DNA of 64,000 bases. Origin: Apostichopus japonicus. Its lineage: Eukaryota > Echinodermata > Holothuroidea > Aspidochirotida > Stichopodidae. A model generated the notes under the pieces. That model had not been told where the DNA came from, did not search any database, and worked only from the letters and a program-made list of their open reading frames with translations. This document shows positions 12,401 to 24,570 of this stretch, in pieces (positions within the stretch are counted from its first letter, which is position 1; each line of letters begins with the position of its first letter). Position numbers and translations under genes: made by a program. Location: positions 14,328,501 to 14,392,500 of the forward strand of contig NC_092570.1 of assembly GCF_037975245.1 (NCBI RefSeq). Direction: 5' to 3'.

Positions 12401-15400
12401 ACTTAAAGAACATTTCGACAAAGACAACAAAACAATGACTTGTTTTAGCTGGATTAAAATTTAACGTCACTTTATCAGCAAAAAATAATATGATAAAGTA
12501 GTATTATTACTTGATTGTAAAGGTCTTTGGTCTAATTTGACTATGAAATAATTGGTTTCAAATATGAAGAATTCAAAATATACCTAGAAATGTTGACTAA
12601 TAAATATTAAACAAAGTGTATCGAGGAGGATTCGATATCATGATAGTGTTTGTCACTCAACAGGAAACATAACTCCAGGGCAATCTGTTCCAATAATTAT
12701 TGAACTAATAGCTGGAAGAATTGCGGTATTAGCGACAATTGTTTTGGTACCGTAATACTTAATACGTCGACAGGTTTATCTGGAGGGAATTTGACATTTT
12801 ATTCATGATTTCTGTCTTGTGGTCAAGTATCCACTTACCACCACTAGCCCCAGGAATCACTTCGGTGATAAGAATGGATTCGCGGGTTAATGTAAGCACG
12901 AACGAAAAAGTTTAAAACGGTTGTAAACGTTTTATTTTTTTAATTCTTAAATGCTTACGTTTTGAATGAAAATATGAAAATTTATGACAAAGTAAAACAT
13001 AGTATGATAGTTTTGCTGACTTAAAGACAAACTAAATAAATACCCTGAAATATATTTTAGACGCTTTACAAACTGTTATTCTTCTTCCAACTTTTTATGA
13101 ATGTAAGTAAAAAATATGCAAGTTTTAGTAATAAATTTTTCTGGTGGAAAATAAATATTACTTTAAGAGTAAAGAGCGTTGTGTTGAATCACATGTTTTG
13201 TTAAATGGTTTAATGAACAGTAACATAAACATTTATCATAGTAAGCCAAGATGACTGTAAACACTGGATTCTAAGTGAAATAATAATGTGTGTACGAATA
13301 ACATTACAGCAAAATATTAAAGTAAGAAACCTCAAAGTTTCCATAAGAGAAAACAGAGCTATATGTGAAGTAGTTTTGCTTTTATTTTATATTTTTGATA
13401 TTTATTTATTTTATATCTAGACCGAATCCATATAAAGTATTAATAAAATCAAGATCCAAGTTTAATTGATTTGAAATGAAATTTGAGTAGTCTGTCTAAT
13501 TCACCGTCATTGTTATGGCAATATCGTATCGAAATATTATCGAAAATTATATTTCAACCAAATAAAAGCTGATTAAATTGAGTTCATATGCCCAAAACGA
13601 AATACGACAGGATTGTTAACAGTTTAGTATCTATTAGTAGTCTTATTCTTACAAGTTAAAAACTTCTAATGAGTGGTTCTCCTCTTTCTGAAGCAAACTA
13701 TATTTCATGAAAGAAAAAGATTGCATACTCTTTGTATCTTTGATTCATAAACCACACATACACACAAATACAAACATTGGTTTCTTCTTCAGCAATACAG
13801 AAACTCGCAAACAAAGATTTATCAAGATTATATTTTCATCAACAAATCTACATCAACAAAAGCTAACCTGTATCATTATGTTTGGATCATCAATATTTCC
13901 AGACACAAACACACACCCAAAGAAAACCACATCAAAACAGTTTTATATAGTTTGGCTGGAATAACATAATTTCTACATTAATTGAATGTATTTCACCCAA
14001 AATATTTAAATTTTGCACTTGGAAATGTAGAAAGAGAAATTGTAATCATAATAAAGATTTCACCTTATTGGTAATATTTTACCGCGATGTCATTTCTCAT
14101 ATAGTATAATATTTATTATAATATTCAAATTTAATATATCAATGACGAAAGGTTTTTGAAACAGTTTGCCGAGTATGATGGTATTTGAAACCACTAAAGT
14201 CATTTGAATAAACATGATTTAAGTAAACACCGACGTATTAAATTACAGCAAGTATTTTTTTTAATTTTATTTTGAGCAGTGCACACAAGATATTACTTAG
14301 TCTAGATTTTGAGCAATAATTATTTAATCGAAACAAGCAAAATTAGTTACCGTATACGTGGATGATTGAACTTCGATGATTTAATCACACAAGATATGTT
14401 CTTTTTGGATATTTCATTTAAGCAGATATTGCTTTTAATTGCAAAATAAATTTCTATTGAAAGTATAGATGATATTGTGCAGCTATACTTAATTTGTATT
14501 TAAAGAGAACTTACTTCATTGCTACATTCAAACTGTATTCATGTTTAAAGATATAACCATGGAATTTATTGGGAGGATATTTAAACAAAACTACTTTCAT
14601 TGCTATGGATTAATTTTTTTTTTACATGTTTTAACTAATAGCTTAGTTGTTTGTACATAAACAGAACTGAGTTCTTTGCTATAAATCCATACCAGTTTCT
14701 TGTTTTCAGCTATACATTTGGTGTTTTATTATAAATAGCAGAGCTTTATGAGAAATTAAAATAGACATATGGCTCTTTACTTCCCCCAAACAGTAATATC
14801 TTTCTTATGCCTGCTGTATTTCAAGTAATTATAAAGGATACATACATGTATAAAACGTATGTTTCGCAACATTGTTCCTTGTTAAAACAAACAAAAATAC
14901 AATAATTAGTTTTAATAAATTGGGCAATAAAAAACGTACATCTATATATGTTGTTCCAGTCTTGAATTGACACTAATACTAAGCTCATCAATTATATACT
15001 TGCAATTCACTTCGTAACTAAATTAATACATTTCAATAAGAAAGTACAGGAAGTAGTAAGGAACTACAGGAAATAATGTAATTATATTAATCTAAGATAC
15101 TAAGGCTAACCAAAGAAATATCACCAAAGTAGCTAAAGCAATCGTTATTAAACTAGCACAGGGCAATTTAAGGTTTCCATGTATGGGGTATGAAAAAATT
15201 ATAACAAAGGATACGAAATAAACAACTATTAAATTAATGACATTTCATTAGTTTATTTCTTCTAAAGCCTCAAAAGTTACGATGTTTTATTGTTCTTGTT
15301 ACTGTTTTTATTGTTGTTATTGTTGTTGTTGTTTTGGAAGGGCAAAATGAATAACAGGACTAACAGACCATTTGTTTGCAATGGTTGTAAGCGAAATGTA

Positions 15401-18400
15401 TTTTTGGCGCTAGTTTGTGTAAATAAATAAACTACTTAATCACATGATTTGTGTTTAAAAAGTTATTGATCACGATACTGAATTTGATTGAAAATTTTAA
15501 TTGTTTCACTCATTTATGTATCGAAACATTAAATATAAATTTATATTTCGTTAGGTTTGCATAGTTGGTTGTCGGACCTAAATGAATTAAAAACAAATAA
15601 TTTGTCGTAGCATATAGAGGTCTTGTCCACTTTACTGTCAGTAATTTCTTCACTTTGCTCCATGTTAGTGACATCCCTTCTTTCGGGTTGTTGTCAGTTA
15701 AATTATGATATTTTATGACTCTTTCTATATCCTATTCATAGAGACAGGTTTTATCAAATTAGACCCATATAATTGAAGATATTTTCTTTGCTCCCAAGAC
15801 CGTTCCCAAAAATATGGCCGCGTTTTTTAAGTTAGTTCGTGGTATTTATGGAATTCTTTATTTCTTAAATTAACAATCAAATTACAAGCAAAGAAATATT
15901 AATATAATCTTTCAAATAGAATTGTACAATCATTAAAAGGAACGTCTTAATCCCTCTAATTCCTCTTAGTCTCTTTACATGAGCTTTTCTGAGAGCATTG
16001 CTTCTTCTTCTTCGTCTTCTTAAAATAAACCTAACTTTGTACAAAAAATTCATTAGCAGATGGTCGCTTCTCATCGATTTTCTCACTTCATAAAAAGTGA
16101 TTTATGTTAAAAAATAATGAATTTATATAAGAAGCTTCTGCTTAAGACAATAACCAACGAAAATATGCTTGCTTGTTGAAAAAATCTCGAATCTTCAACA
16201 AAAAAAAGGAGCAAAGAGCAGTATCCTTTTTATTAATACGAAAAGAAAAGTAATTACTTCCCAAAAGTCTATAGGTAAAACGAAATTGCAACATAACTGT
16301 CTCTAACCGAAAGAGAAAGGAGTAACCTATATGGAGTACAATTGATTATCATATAACTTATTTAATAAAGAAAAATCAACCTTTACATTCAAGTAATAAT
16401 TTTCACATTTTTTATTTTTTATATATGCTAAACATTTCAGATTTCAAGAGTTTTTAATAATGCACACAAAAACGTCATAAAATTATTACCTTATTTAGCT
16501 AGTGAGCTAAAAGCTCTGCAAAATTGATAAGACAAACGTTCAACAAGGAAATCATTTTTGCCTTGATGAGGATGTGGTCATCATGGCTGCGATGATTTTT
16601 AAGCCAAAACGAGTAAGATTTATTCTACAGAATTAGTCATTACCAATTAAATGCATTATAATTCTAACGCAATGCAATAATTCCTATTTCACCCTAACGG
16701 CTCACACCAGGTAAGTTAACTTTTGCCTCAGAATATATCGTTGTAGATCAGCGGGCTTCTTAATAGGGGTGGTCCTGGGGGACAAATGCGACCCGTGAAG
16801 ATTTGAATTGGTTCAACGGAAAAAAAATCAACCATTGTTTGTCTCTGTTGTTATTTTAGAGCCCAAAACGAAAGTTTTGAAGCCTTGATTTGTTGTTGTA
16901 CAAAGTATCAATACTTCCACAGCAGATGTGTACTTATATTAATGTATATTTTTTTAGGCACTTTGTAAGTCCATACATTTTATCATTTGTTTTCATTCGC
17001 CTCATTTGAATTGACATTCTGAACAGTTATTCATCAGGATTGACTTTCGGTGTTAATAATACATGAAACAAGTATTAACTGTTTATGTTCGAGACAGACT
17101 TTGTATAATAGAAGGCACGCCATTTCGATCTTAGTATAGGATCTTTGTCAGTGCGAAAATGTTTCTTTGTATTTTGTTCTTAGTTACTATCACTTTTTCG
17201 TTGATCATAAATATAAATATTACAATAGTAACAATGTTTTTTTCATGCAAAGGTAGGTTAAAACATAAAGGTGTATAAAAAATTCTTTCAAGTCGACCTG
17301 AGTAAAGTTCAGTTTGAATTATCGATGTTAATTTCTTTCTGACGAAAGAAAGAAAATAATCGAATAACTCACAAATTTCAAATTTATTCTTGTACATGTC
17401 CACCGATAATTCTTATTTTCTACTATATTACCTCCATTGCTTAATCAATGAATTCATATAGAAAAACGCTCCTGAATTAATAAAAACCAAACACGTAAAT
17501 ACAAGCAAAGTGAAGACTATTTTTGCGTTTATTCGAGAGAGAAATATGGTTTCTGACACTTTTGCCAATTCTTAAGACCATGATTCAACATAAGGTAAAA
17601 TTTGATCAAAATAAGGCGCATGTAAGAGTTCTGTCACCGAGTGAACGGTATAAGCAGTGTGTGCAATAAACGGTTATTTACGATCCTAGTTTATTTAAAA
17701 TTTCTTTTTAGTTTCAAATTTATCATCAAAGTAATCATGAAATTAGAATAGCTGTTTACTCGGTTAGGTCGTTATTTGAATAAAACGTGGTCATAGAGAA
17801 ACGATTGAACTTTAATACGATTATTGATTTGAAACAATAAATATGTGAAAGATTGTTACACGCAATAAACGTGAAGTGTCTTTCGGGGGAAAATATGGCT
17901 TTTATGGAACATCTAAAATATTATATATGAACAAATTCATCTCAAAAGTATAATGTTGAGATGAATACGTTTAGTGCTTAGTATGCAAGATAACATGTTT
18001 AACAAGGATTTTTTTTTAAAGAAGAAGATTTGGATTATGTCGAAATAGCTTATGCAAATACCGAATATCCTGTTCCAAGAATGGAATTCGAAGTATTGTG
18101 CTTACCTTTTGCGTATAACTACAACACGTGCGGGGAAATGAAGATGTTTATACAAGACTAATGTTGATATGTTTTCATAATATTGGCGACATTTTAAAGA
18201 AAAGTAATGCATGAAATTAAACTCAATACAATTAACGTTTTAGAGTCCAGACCAATTTTTGACTTTTCGATTTAAAGAAGTAAAGCTTCGGGTTGTCAGA
18301 GGCCCATTGGAACACCCTCGTTTATCCGTTGAAGCCTTAATCCCCGTAATTTCTTTAGTATTTTTATTTTGTTTTTGCGTATGGTGCAACAAAAGTTCCC

Positions 18401-19402
18401 AAAATCTGCACCTTTTAGCTATAGTTTGTGATGACCTTAACACCTTATATAAACCGTTGGTCGACTGTTAATGAGAATGAAATTATGAAAGGAAATATAA
18501 ATAATCAGTAAAAAAACATTAGTAAAGCCACAATCACATTATGCAAGAACGATAAGAAAAAGAGGTCTGTCGACGAAATGAACGTTGCTTAACCTTGCTA
18601 TATTAAATTAAACTTTCAATTCATCAATAATCAAAAATGTTCTGATATATTGTAGTTACCGCAAAGATATATTAGTTGCTCGGTTGAATATTTCATTCGG
18701 TATACGATTCTATGTAAGGTTTGGTCAGAATGACTCAAAACTATACAATTAAGGCTATTCATAACCAAACACATATGAAATATATGTTAACTCTGATAGT
18801 TCAGCTTAGTGTTGTGTACAATATTATACAGCGACCTCAATCCGCCGATACTGAACCTGTAGATACATTCCTCTTGGATGTAGTTGGGGGTTTTATTTTG
18901 GTCGGGGTGTGTGCTCATGTGGGGATTGAGGGGTGGGGTTATCGAAGACACTGCCAGCATTATTATACGTCCATACTACAGTGTTAGGCATTAACCCGTT
19001 TTTACGTACGGAAAAGTTTCACAATTGACTATATTTCATTACCAAAATCTGTTTTATGTAAAGTGTCGTCTCGCTGAAGTTGAAAGCTATTCTTGGAAAT
19101 AATATCAATGTTTATTCGATTTTTTTTCCTAATTCGAATTTTTATAAAATGTTCATGAGATAAAGAATTAGGCAATATCACAGATGGTAAACAAAATTGT
19201 ACGTACACGTCTTCTATATACAGTGTTCGTTTTAGCTACAATGTTCTTCAGTACATTAGTGCATGATTACATTTGAATTACGTTTTCTGCAAAATGTGCG
19301 TGAGTTTATGAGTCCTTTCATTTGGTCCGAAAGGTTGCAATTAGCCGGTAGTTTTAAAATGAAGACATTAGTTGCGATTCCTTAAAGCAAGCCAGCTTAG
19401 GT
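9496..19402. other. Ten-kilobase A/T-rich stretch, nearly featureless
   Basis: No repeat family, domain or RNA gene was recognised. There are no long (TA)n or G/C runs except a C10 near 10840, unlike the flanks. Weak exon-like signals are an ATGG at 16583 with ten codons and a donor-like CGA followed by GTAAGA, and a strong donor CCAG followed by GTAAGTTA near 16709 whose upstream sequence is closed in all frames. It could be a large intron of the candidate gene at 9.26 kb or plain intergenic DNA. Confidence 0.5.
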
Positions 19403-19765
19403 ACCTCTTTCAGTGTAGCTGGTGTGGGTCACGGTTTGAAGTTAGCAACGCACCTTGTGTACCTTTTCGACTATGTATTTAAGTTGGCTAAAGTTCTTAT
19501 GCACCTTCTTGCAGTGTTAGGCTTGTGCTAGCATCACACTTCATGTAGCTCTCGCACTGTGGTATAGGTCTGGACTCAGTTTTAGACTGTAGTTTTAAAC
19601 GCACTTGATGTACCTATTATAGTGTATCACAGGTAGGTCTGGGCTAGGTTGTGATGCTAGCAACATACTGTGTGTACAACTGTCCGGTATCTCTTTCAGT
19701 GTGGTAAGTTTGGGGATTAGGTTTGAAGTTAGCAACATACATCTTCAACATTCCTATTCCAGTGA
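19403..19765 (+). repeat. Decayed tandem repeat, period about 65 bp
   Basis: Five or six diverged units follow one another. Each has, in order, an acctctttcagtgt-like block, a ggtctgggcta- or ggtttgaag-like block, tagcaacata and tgtgtac. The best-matching pair is tttgaagttagcaac near 19436 and again near 19720. Units differ by substitutions and small gaps, so the array is old. It has no coding potential. Confidence 0.55.
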
Positions 19766-19871
19766 TTCCACAAGTATCATACTAGTCCTCAGCTAAAGCG
19801 TGTATGTATATAATGTGACACTGTAACACTAAAACTGTTGAGATTATTTATTACATCATTATTAAATCATT

Positions 19872-20565
19872 TTCTGAAGATGATTCCATAATGACCGCCG
19901 ATCTCTTCAAAAACGATCAATTCCAATCCTTTATACAGCTCTGTGTAACGAAAGCAATCGAGTGTAAACTTCAACCGCCTTGTGTGTGGAGCAAACTTGA
20001 GAGACGAGAAGCCAGAATTTTTGAACTGGGAGATCAAACTTGAAGTAACACGTAAAGACTCGAATGAAGATATAGTGAGAGGACTTAACAGAGGTTGAAG
20101 AAGAGCAGAACTCAAATTCTACTGCCTTTAATAACCTTGAGAAGTTTGCTACACGGAGTGACAGTATCAGATTTACTGGCATCGAAGAGGTATACACAGA
20201 GGAGACACAGACCATATCATAAAGAAACTAGTCAAAAACCTAACAGAACTAGAAACTAGAAAAATTATCCGTGAACAAACCAGATATACACATTGACAAG
20301 GTCCCATCGCATAAGCCATAATCGCGAGGGTGTGAAAAGATCGATTCTTGTAAAGTTCACCTCCCACCAAAGTTAAACAACAAAAAATGCGGGCCAAAAT
20401 ATAAATTAAGTCTAAAGGAATTGCTATCAAAGCGGACCTCACTCAGGAAAACTCAAAAACTTCTAAATAAAACGCTGGAACACCAGAAGTTGACAAAAAG
20501 CTGGACTATGGACGGTCAATATTATAGCTCTCGTTGCCACAACTGATGGACATGAAACAAACTTA
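19872..20565 (+). pseudogene. LINE ORF1 relic (L1-like RNA-binding protein)
   Basis: Three-frame reading on the plus strand gives, in order, pieces of a LINE ORF1 protein. First is an N-terminal stretch with LERREARIFEL (near 19995), typical of the coiled-coil region. Then comes EKFATRSDSIRFTGIEE (near 20140-20190), matching the start of the RNA-recognition domain. Next is KPDIHIDKV (near 20280) with a following basic stretch containing RSILVKFTS (near 20340), then LSLKELLSKRTSLRKTQK-like and WTMDGQ (near 20505), matching the C-terminal domain. The pieces fall in different frames separated by stops, so several frameshifts have occurred. Such proteins bind LINE RNA as trimers in the parent elements. 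No ORF2 or reverse transcriptase was found downstream, so this is a truncated dead copy. The exact LINE clade cannot be told from this piece. Confidence 0.7.
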
Positions 20566-21689
20566 AATATTAACAATTATTATGATTTCCCTTAAGTCTC
20601 CCTTAAAATATAAGTATTTTGCACTTACTTAAAAGGGTTCAATAGACATGCCACACTTAGTCTATTTTCTGCGATGTATTCCTTTAACTTGACTACTTTA
20701 TTTCCCTATGTTTCTGTCACGTATTTTTCTTCTCCTATGACATCATGCGTTTATATTCCATGACTGAATTATTTATTTACATATTGAAGTAACAGTAAAT
20801 TCTATGTTGAGACCCAGAAAGGGAATGATTAAACCTCTCTATTCTACCCCCACCACCACCACCCCCCCCCTCCCCACCACCTTCATTCCTCAGCCTCTTT
20901 CATCGTTTCTATCCAAATTCACAGGTTTCCCTCCATAATCCCCTTTATTTTTTTTCAATCACCATTACTACTTTCCATCATACTTTTCCATTGTTGTACC
21001 TAAGCCTGCTCTATTAATTGCCCATTTGTACAATACAACTGTCTGTCTGTCCTTCTGTGTCTCGTTAAAATGTGTTCTTAGTTTGTTTTCGTGTAAGTTA
21101 GCTCTCACTATATGATCAAATATTTCTTGGATGAAAATGTGAAATATGACAAAAACTATCCTCTCCGAATACAGATTGTATTAAACCTTTATGACGTTAT
21201 TATCGCAAAGAATGTGAATATTTTGCAAAAACAAAAGTTCGTTACATAAAAATACATAACATGTAGCGGTATGTAAAAAAAATGTTAATAGCAATAGTAA
21301 ATGCCTATATCTGTTTTGCGTAGCAAAAGGGCATTGGGTGTTACGTATGGAGATAAATTGTTAATGTCGAAAATTCTAAAAAAAATATGTATATATAACT
21401 ATATAAATAATTTGTCAAAGTATTAAGTTTATGTACAAATCATAGACGAATGACGTGCAGTACTAATATAGAGAGGTTTGGTTTCTATGGAATAAAAACC
21501 TTTGTTATAAGAGTCAACATGATGCCGTTATCAAAAGAGAAGCTTTAGTTGGGTTTGGTTAGCTATAGATTAAGAGTATGCAAACATTCTCTTCCTTATA
21601 ATATATTCATGGCAATACAATACTTAGTAACAGAAGTCAAGAAGAAAATAAAAAGACATCGTATTGTCACTCATGTAGTTATGTGTCAC
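20566..21689. other. Non-coding DNA
   Basis: A CCA- and C-rich patch lies near 20850-20885 and a few (CTGT) units near 21042. Nothing else is recognised. Confidence 0.5.
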
Positions 21690-22255
21690 CATGCGTGGAT
21701 GTATTTATATGTTCTGTTTTACGTATTTTATCATGTAAGTATATATGTATGTTGTCATGATAGTATGTATGTTATCATGTTATTAAGTATGTCATCATGT
21801 TATTATATATGTTATCATGACATTATATATGTTATCATTTTAGTAAGTATGTAAGCAGGTTAATATGTATCTTACCATGTCAGTATGTATTAAATCGTAT
21901 TAGTATGTATGTTGTGTTTTAGGTATGTATGTTGTCTTGTTATTATGTATGTTATCATGTTATTAAGTATGTAATAATGTTAGTACGTATATTATCATGT
22001 CAGTAGGTAGCTTAGCATTTTATTATGTATATTTTCATGTTAGTATGTATTTTATCATGTTAGTATGTATGTTGCCATGTTATTATACATGTTGTGATGT
22101 AAGTATGTATATTGTCATGTAATTATGTGTGTAATCAAGTTGGTAAGTATGTAATAATGTTACAATGTATATTATCATGTCAGTATGTACCTTATCATGT
22201 TATTCTGTATCTTATCATGTTATTATGCATCTTCTCATGTTGGTATGTGTGAATT
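21690..22255 (+). repeat. Minisatellite, 20-bp unit
   Basis: About 28 units of the form ttatcatgttattaagtatg follow each other, and the 20-base spacing is exact through at least nine consecutive units from about 21770. Units vary at several positions but keep the atca(t)gtta and tatgtat words. The open frame 21549-21854 is a by-product of the array. Confidence 0.85.
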
Positions 22256-22775
22256 CTTGTTACACTTTAAACAGGCGTGTTACCATGTTGCATTCATGCC
22301 ATTGTATGTATATATCGGTGTAGTATGCACATAATGTTTGTATTGCTGTGTTTAAGCTATATATATTAAGCATGCCCGTATGCTTGTATGCATGTTATGA
22401 TATCATATTTGTATCTATGTTGTGTATCATATCATTATATTGCCAAACGTGTACCAGTGTTACCATAACATCATATAAGGTAGTCACTTATGCATATGTT
22501 ATAATTCATTTATATCTCTCTTTTTTTGGCTCCTTACCTTTCTGTCTTTGACCTTCTCCAGTTTATTCCCTACCCTCTTCCCTTAATCCTCTCTTTGTCC
22601 CTCTACAGTTTATCTCCTACCTCTCCTCTTTCCCTGTTGGTTTCTTTCATTCTTCTCTCCATCCCTTGTCTACTAATCCTTTTAAATATATCTCTTTGTG
22701 TTCACCATGCTCATTAACCTGTCTATTCTGTGCGTGTTTTTGTCCCTTCTGTTACTGTTACTTGTCATTCAGCCT

Positions 22776-22806
22776 CTGAAGAAGATCCTGCTAGGATCGA
22801 AACGTC
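22776..22806 (+). ncRNA. Hammerhead-like ribozyme motif, Penelope type
   Basis: The parts of a type I hammerhead core occur in order: CTGAAGA (22776-22782), a perfect 5-bp hairpin GATCC/GGATC around TGCTA (22784-22798), GAAA (22799-22802) and CGTC (22803-22806). The flanks gcct before the core and aggc after it are complementary and can form stem I, which puts the expected cleavage site after GTC. Two departures need stating: there is one extra A between the CTGANGA box and stem II, and stem III is reduced to the self-complementary ACGT, so cleavage would need two molecules pairing. Minimal hammerheads with very short stem III are known from Penelope-like retroelement terminal repeats. About 240 bases of pyrimidine-rich sequence precede it, with no reverse transcriptase. 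Confidence 0.5.
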
Positions 22807-24267
22807 AGGCCAACTTACTTTTACACATTCATATATTTATGTTAACATAAACTATTGTCTCTAGAACACACATGAAACCAATATCGACGACTGACAGCCT
22901 TGGCACTGAAAATTTTCTGCAATGTTCATGTTACAAAATATTCTCATTGATTAACAGTAGGCATAGTCTGGAATATCAGTCAAGTAAGGAAACTTAGTGG
23001 AAAATGTGCTAGTTTTATTCTTAATATTTGTTATTAATAATTGCAGTATAACATTGTATGCATCTCTCCTTGATTTAGTGACATAACAAATCTAATTAAG
23101 AATTGATGAAGCTAAAGAGCAGGCGAACCCTACAAACTATGACTCTTTTGTTTCTTATTTAAATCTTATTTTTTTCTCTTCTTTTATTGAATGCATTTTG
23201 TAAAACCTTTCTAGAAGTTCTCTTTCCGAAGCGCGTCTTTATCAAAGGCGTAAGAATTAATCCCTGCTGATATTTAATCTATTATAAATAATTAATCTCG
23301 AAGAACGGGTTACGTTTTCGTTTAGTTTATTTGATGAGGTTAACGTTAAGTAAAGGGGTACTATATCGATTTATTCGGCCAAGATATTTACTTTCGAAAA
23401 AGAAAAGAAGATAAAGTTGAGATCCCGTATTTATATTTGGTTTATTAAATAAAAATATATATATAGAAATAAAAATAAAAAAAAGGAATAGAAGGGAGGG
23501 ATTTAGATGATTCTAAATACTATGAAAGGTTGTGATTGTTTTAGACTTAGATACTTATGATATTTATAGAGATATTTGTGATTTGTCTTTAAGGTATATT
23601 TTCTTTTCAACTCAATGCCTTCCATTATAACGTACATAAATGGAAATACTTTTAAATTGCTTGCTATATCTTCCTTTATCGTTCACTTTTAGTAATATTA
23701 GAGAAGTAAAATGCTAGTATATCAATTAAAAGGTTATCTGGATATATCTGAAGACGGATAATAACAGGTTACTAAGCTTCATTAACTTTCAAAGGTATCA
23801 TTCTTTGATAAATTGATTTATATTTTCTTTATTTTTAGGTCGTATGTGATGTCATATCGCGCACACAACAATTAACTAACTATAATTTATATTTTCAATG
23901 CTATCGCTGTTAAGTTATCGCATATTTTTACTAAATTTATAACAGTAACGTGTACCTTCCATAACGTCCCTTTCTGATTCTATTGATTAAACTCTAAAAT
24001 TCTCTTTTAACACAAAATTCCGTTTACCGCGGGATATTTAACGTACACGAACCATACTCCGAGTACTTTCAACAAAACATTGCATAAACATAACACAAAC
24101 AGACACACAAGCCAACACATACAAAGAGCCTTTCGTTAAGTAAATATGATTAAATACCACTTTAATATATCAATACAAAAATAACAGGAAAAAGGGAAAA
24201 GAGACACGGCAAGGTCTCAAAATCCTGACAGATAAGGATATTATTAAAAGCAAGGATGAAAAACATA
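22807..24267. other. A/T-rich non-coding DNA
   Basis: No frame, repeat or RNA gene was recognised in this stretch. Confidence 0.5.
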
Positions 24268-24570
24268 AACAATAATAATATAATTAACAGTTATTTTTAC
24301 GACGCTTAAGCGACCACAAATGTGGGAGAAACCCACAAGGGTTTATGGATTACAACGTACTCGTTGGATGGCTTTCAATACAACATTTTAACTCAAATTT
24401 GGAATATTTTCAATTGAGAAAGTCATTTCAGATGGGAAAACCGTAGATTGCTCTTGGATGAAAAACCCACCTTAATATGACCCGGCCGGGAATCGAACCC
24501 GAACCTCCCGATTACTAAGCCTCATTGCTTCAAATGCCACCGCCTTTATCCACTCGGCCACAGCACCGGT
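24268..24570 (-). mobile_element. tRNA-derived SINE, class II (Leu/Ser-like) head
   Basis: Read on the minus strand, the element begins ggtgctgtggccgagtgg, a match to a class II tRNA start with an A box (TGGCCGAGTGG). It then has a variable-arm-like stretch and a perfect B box GGTTCGATTCC (about 24490). The acceptor and anticodon stems do not pair well, so it is not a working tRNA gene. About 190 bases of non-tRNA body follow, containing gcaatctacggttttcccat and ccacatttgtggtcgc, and the element ends in an (ATT)n tail near 24270-24290. This layout of tRNA head, body and short repeat tail is that of a SINE. Flanking duplications are not clear, so the copy is probably old. Confidence 0.8.

Noticed and set aside
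12640-12900. Slightly G/C-richer patch with a minus-strand donor-like GTAAGTGG
   Set aside because: No frame is open for more than about 30 codons and no homology is recognisable.
16583-16612. First coding exon ATG plus ten codons before a GTAAGA donor
   Set aside because: Thirty bases are too little evidence; there is no partner exon and no promoter-like sequence.
24481-24570. A working tRNA-Ser or tRNA-Leu gene on the minus strand
   Set aside because: The anticodon and acceptor stems do not pair properly and a long SINE body follows.
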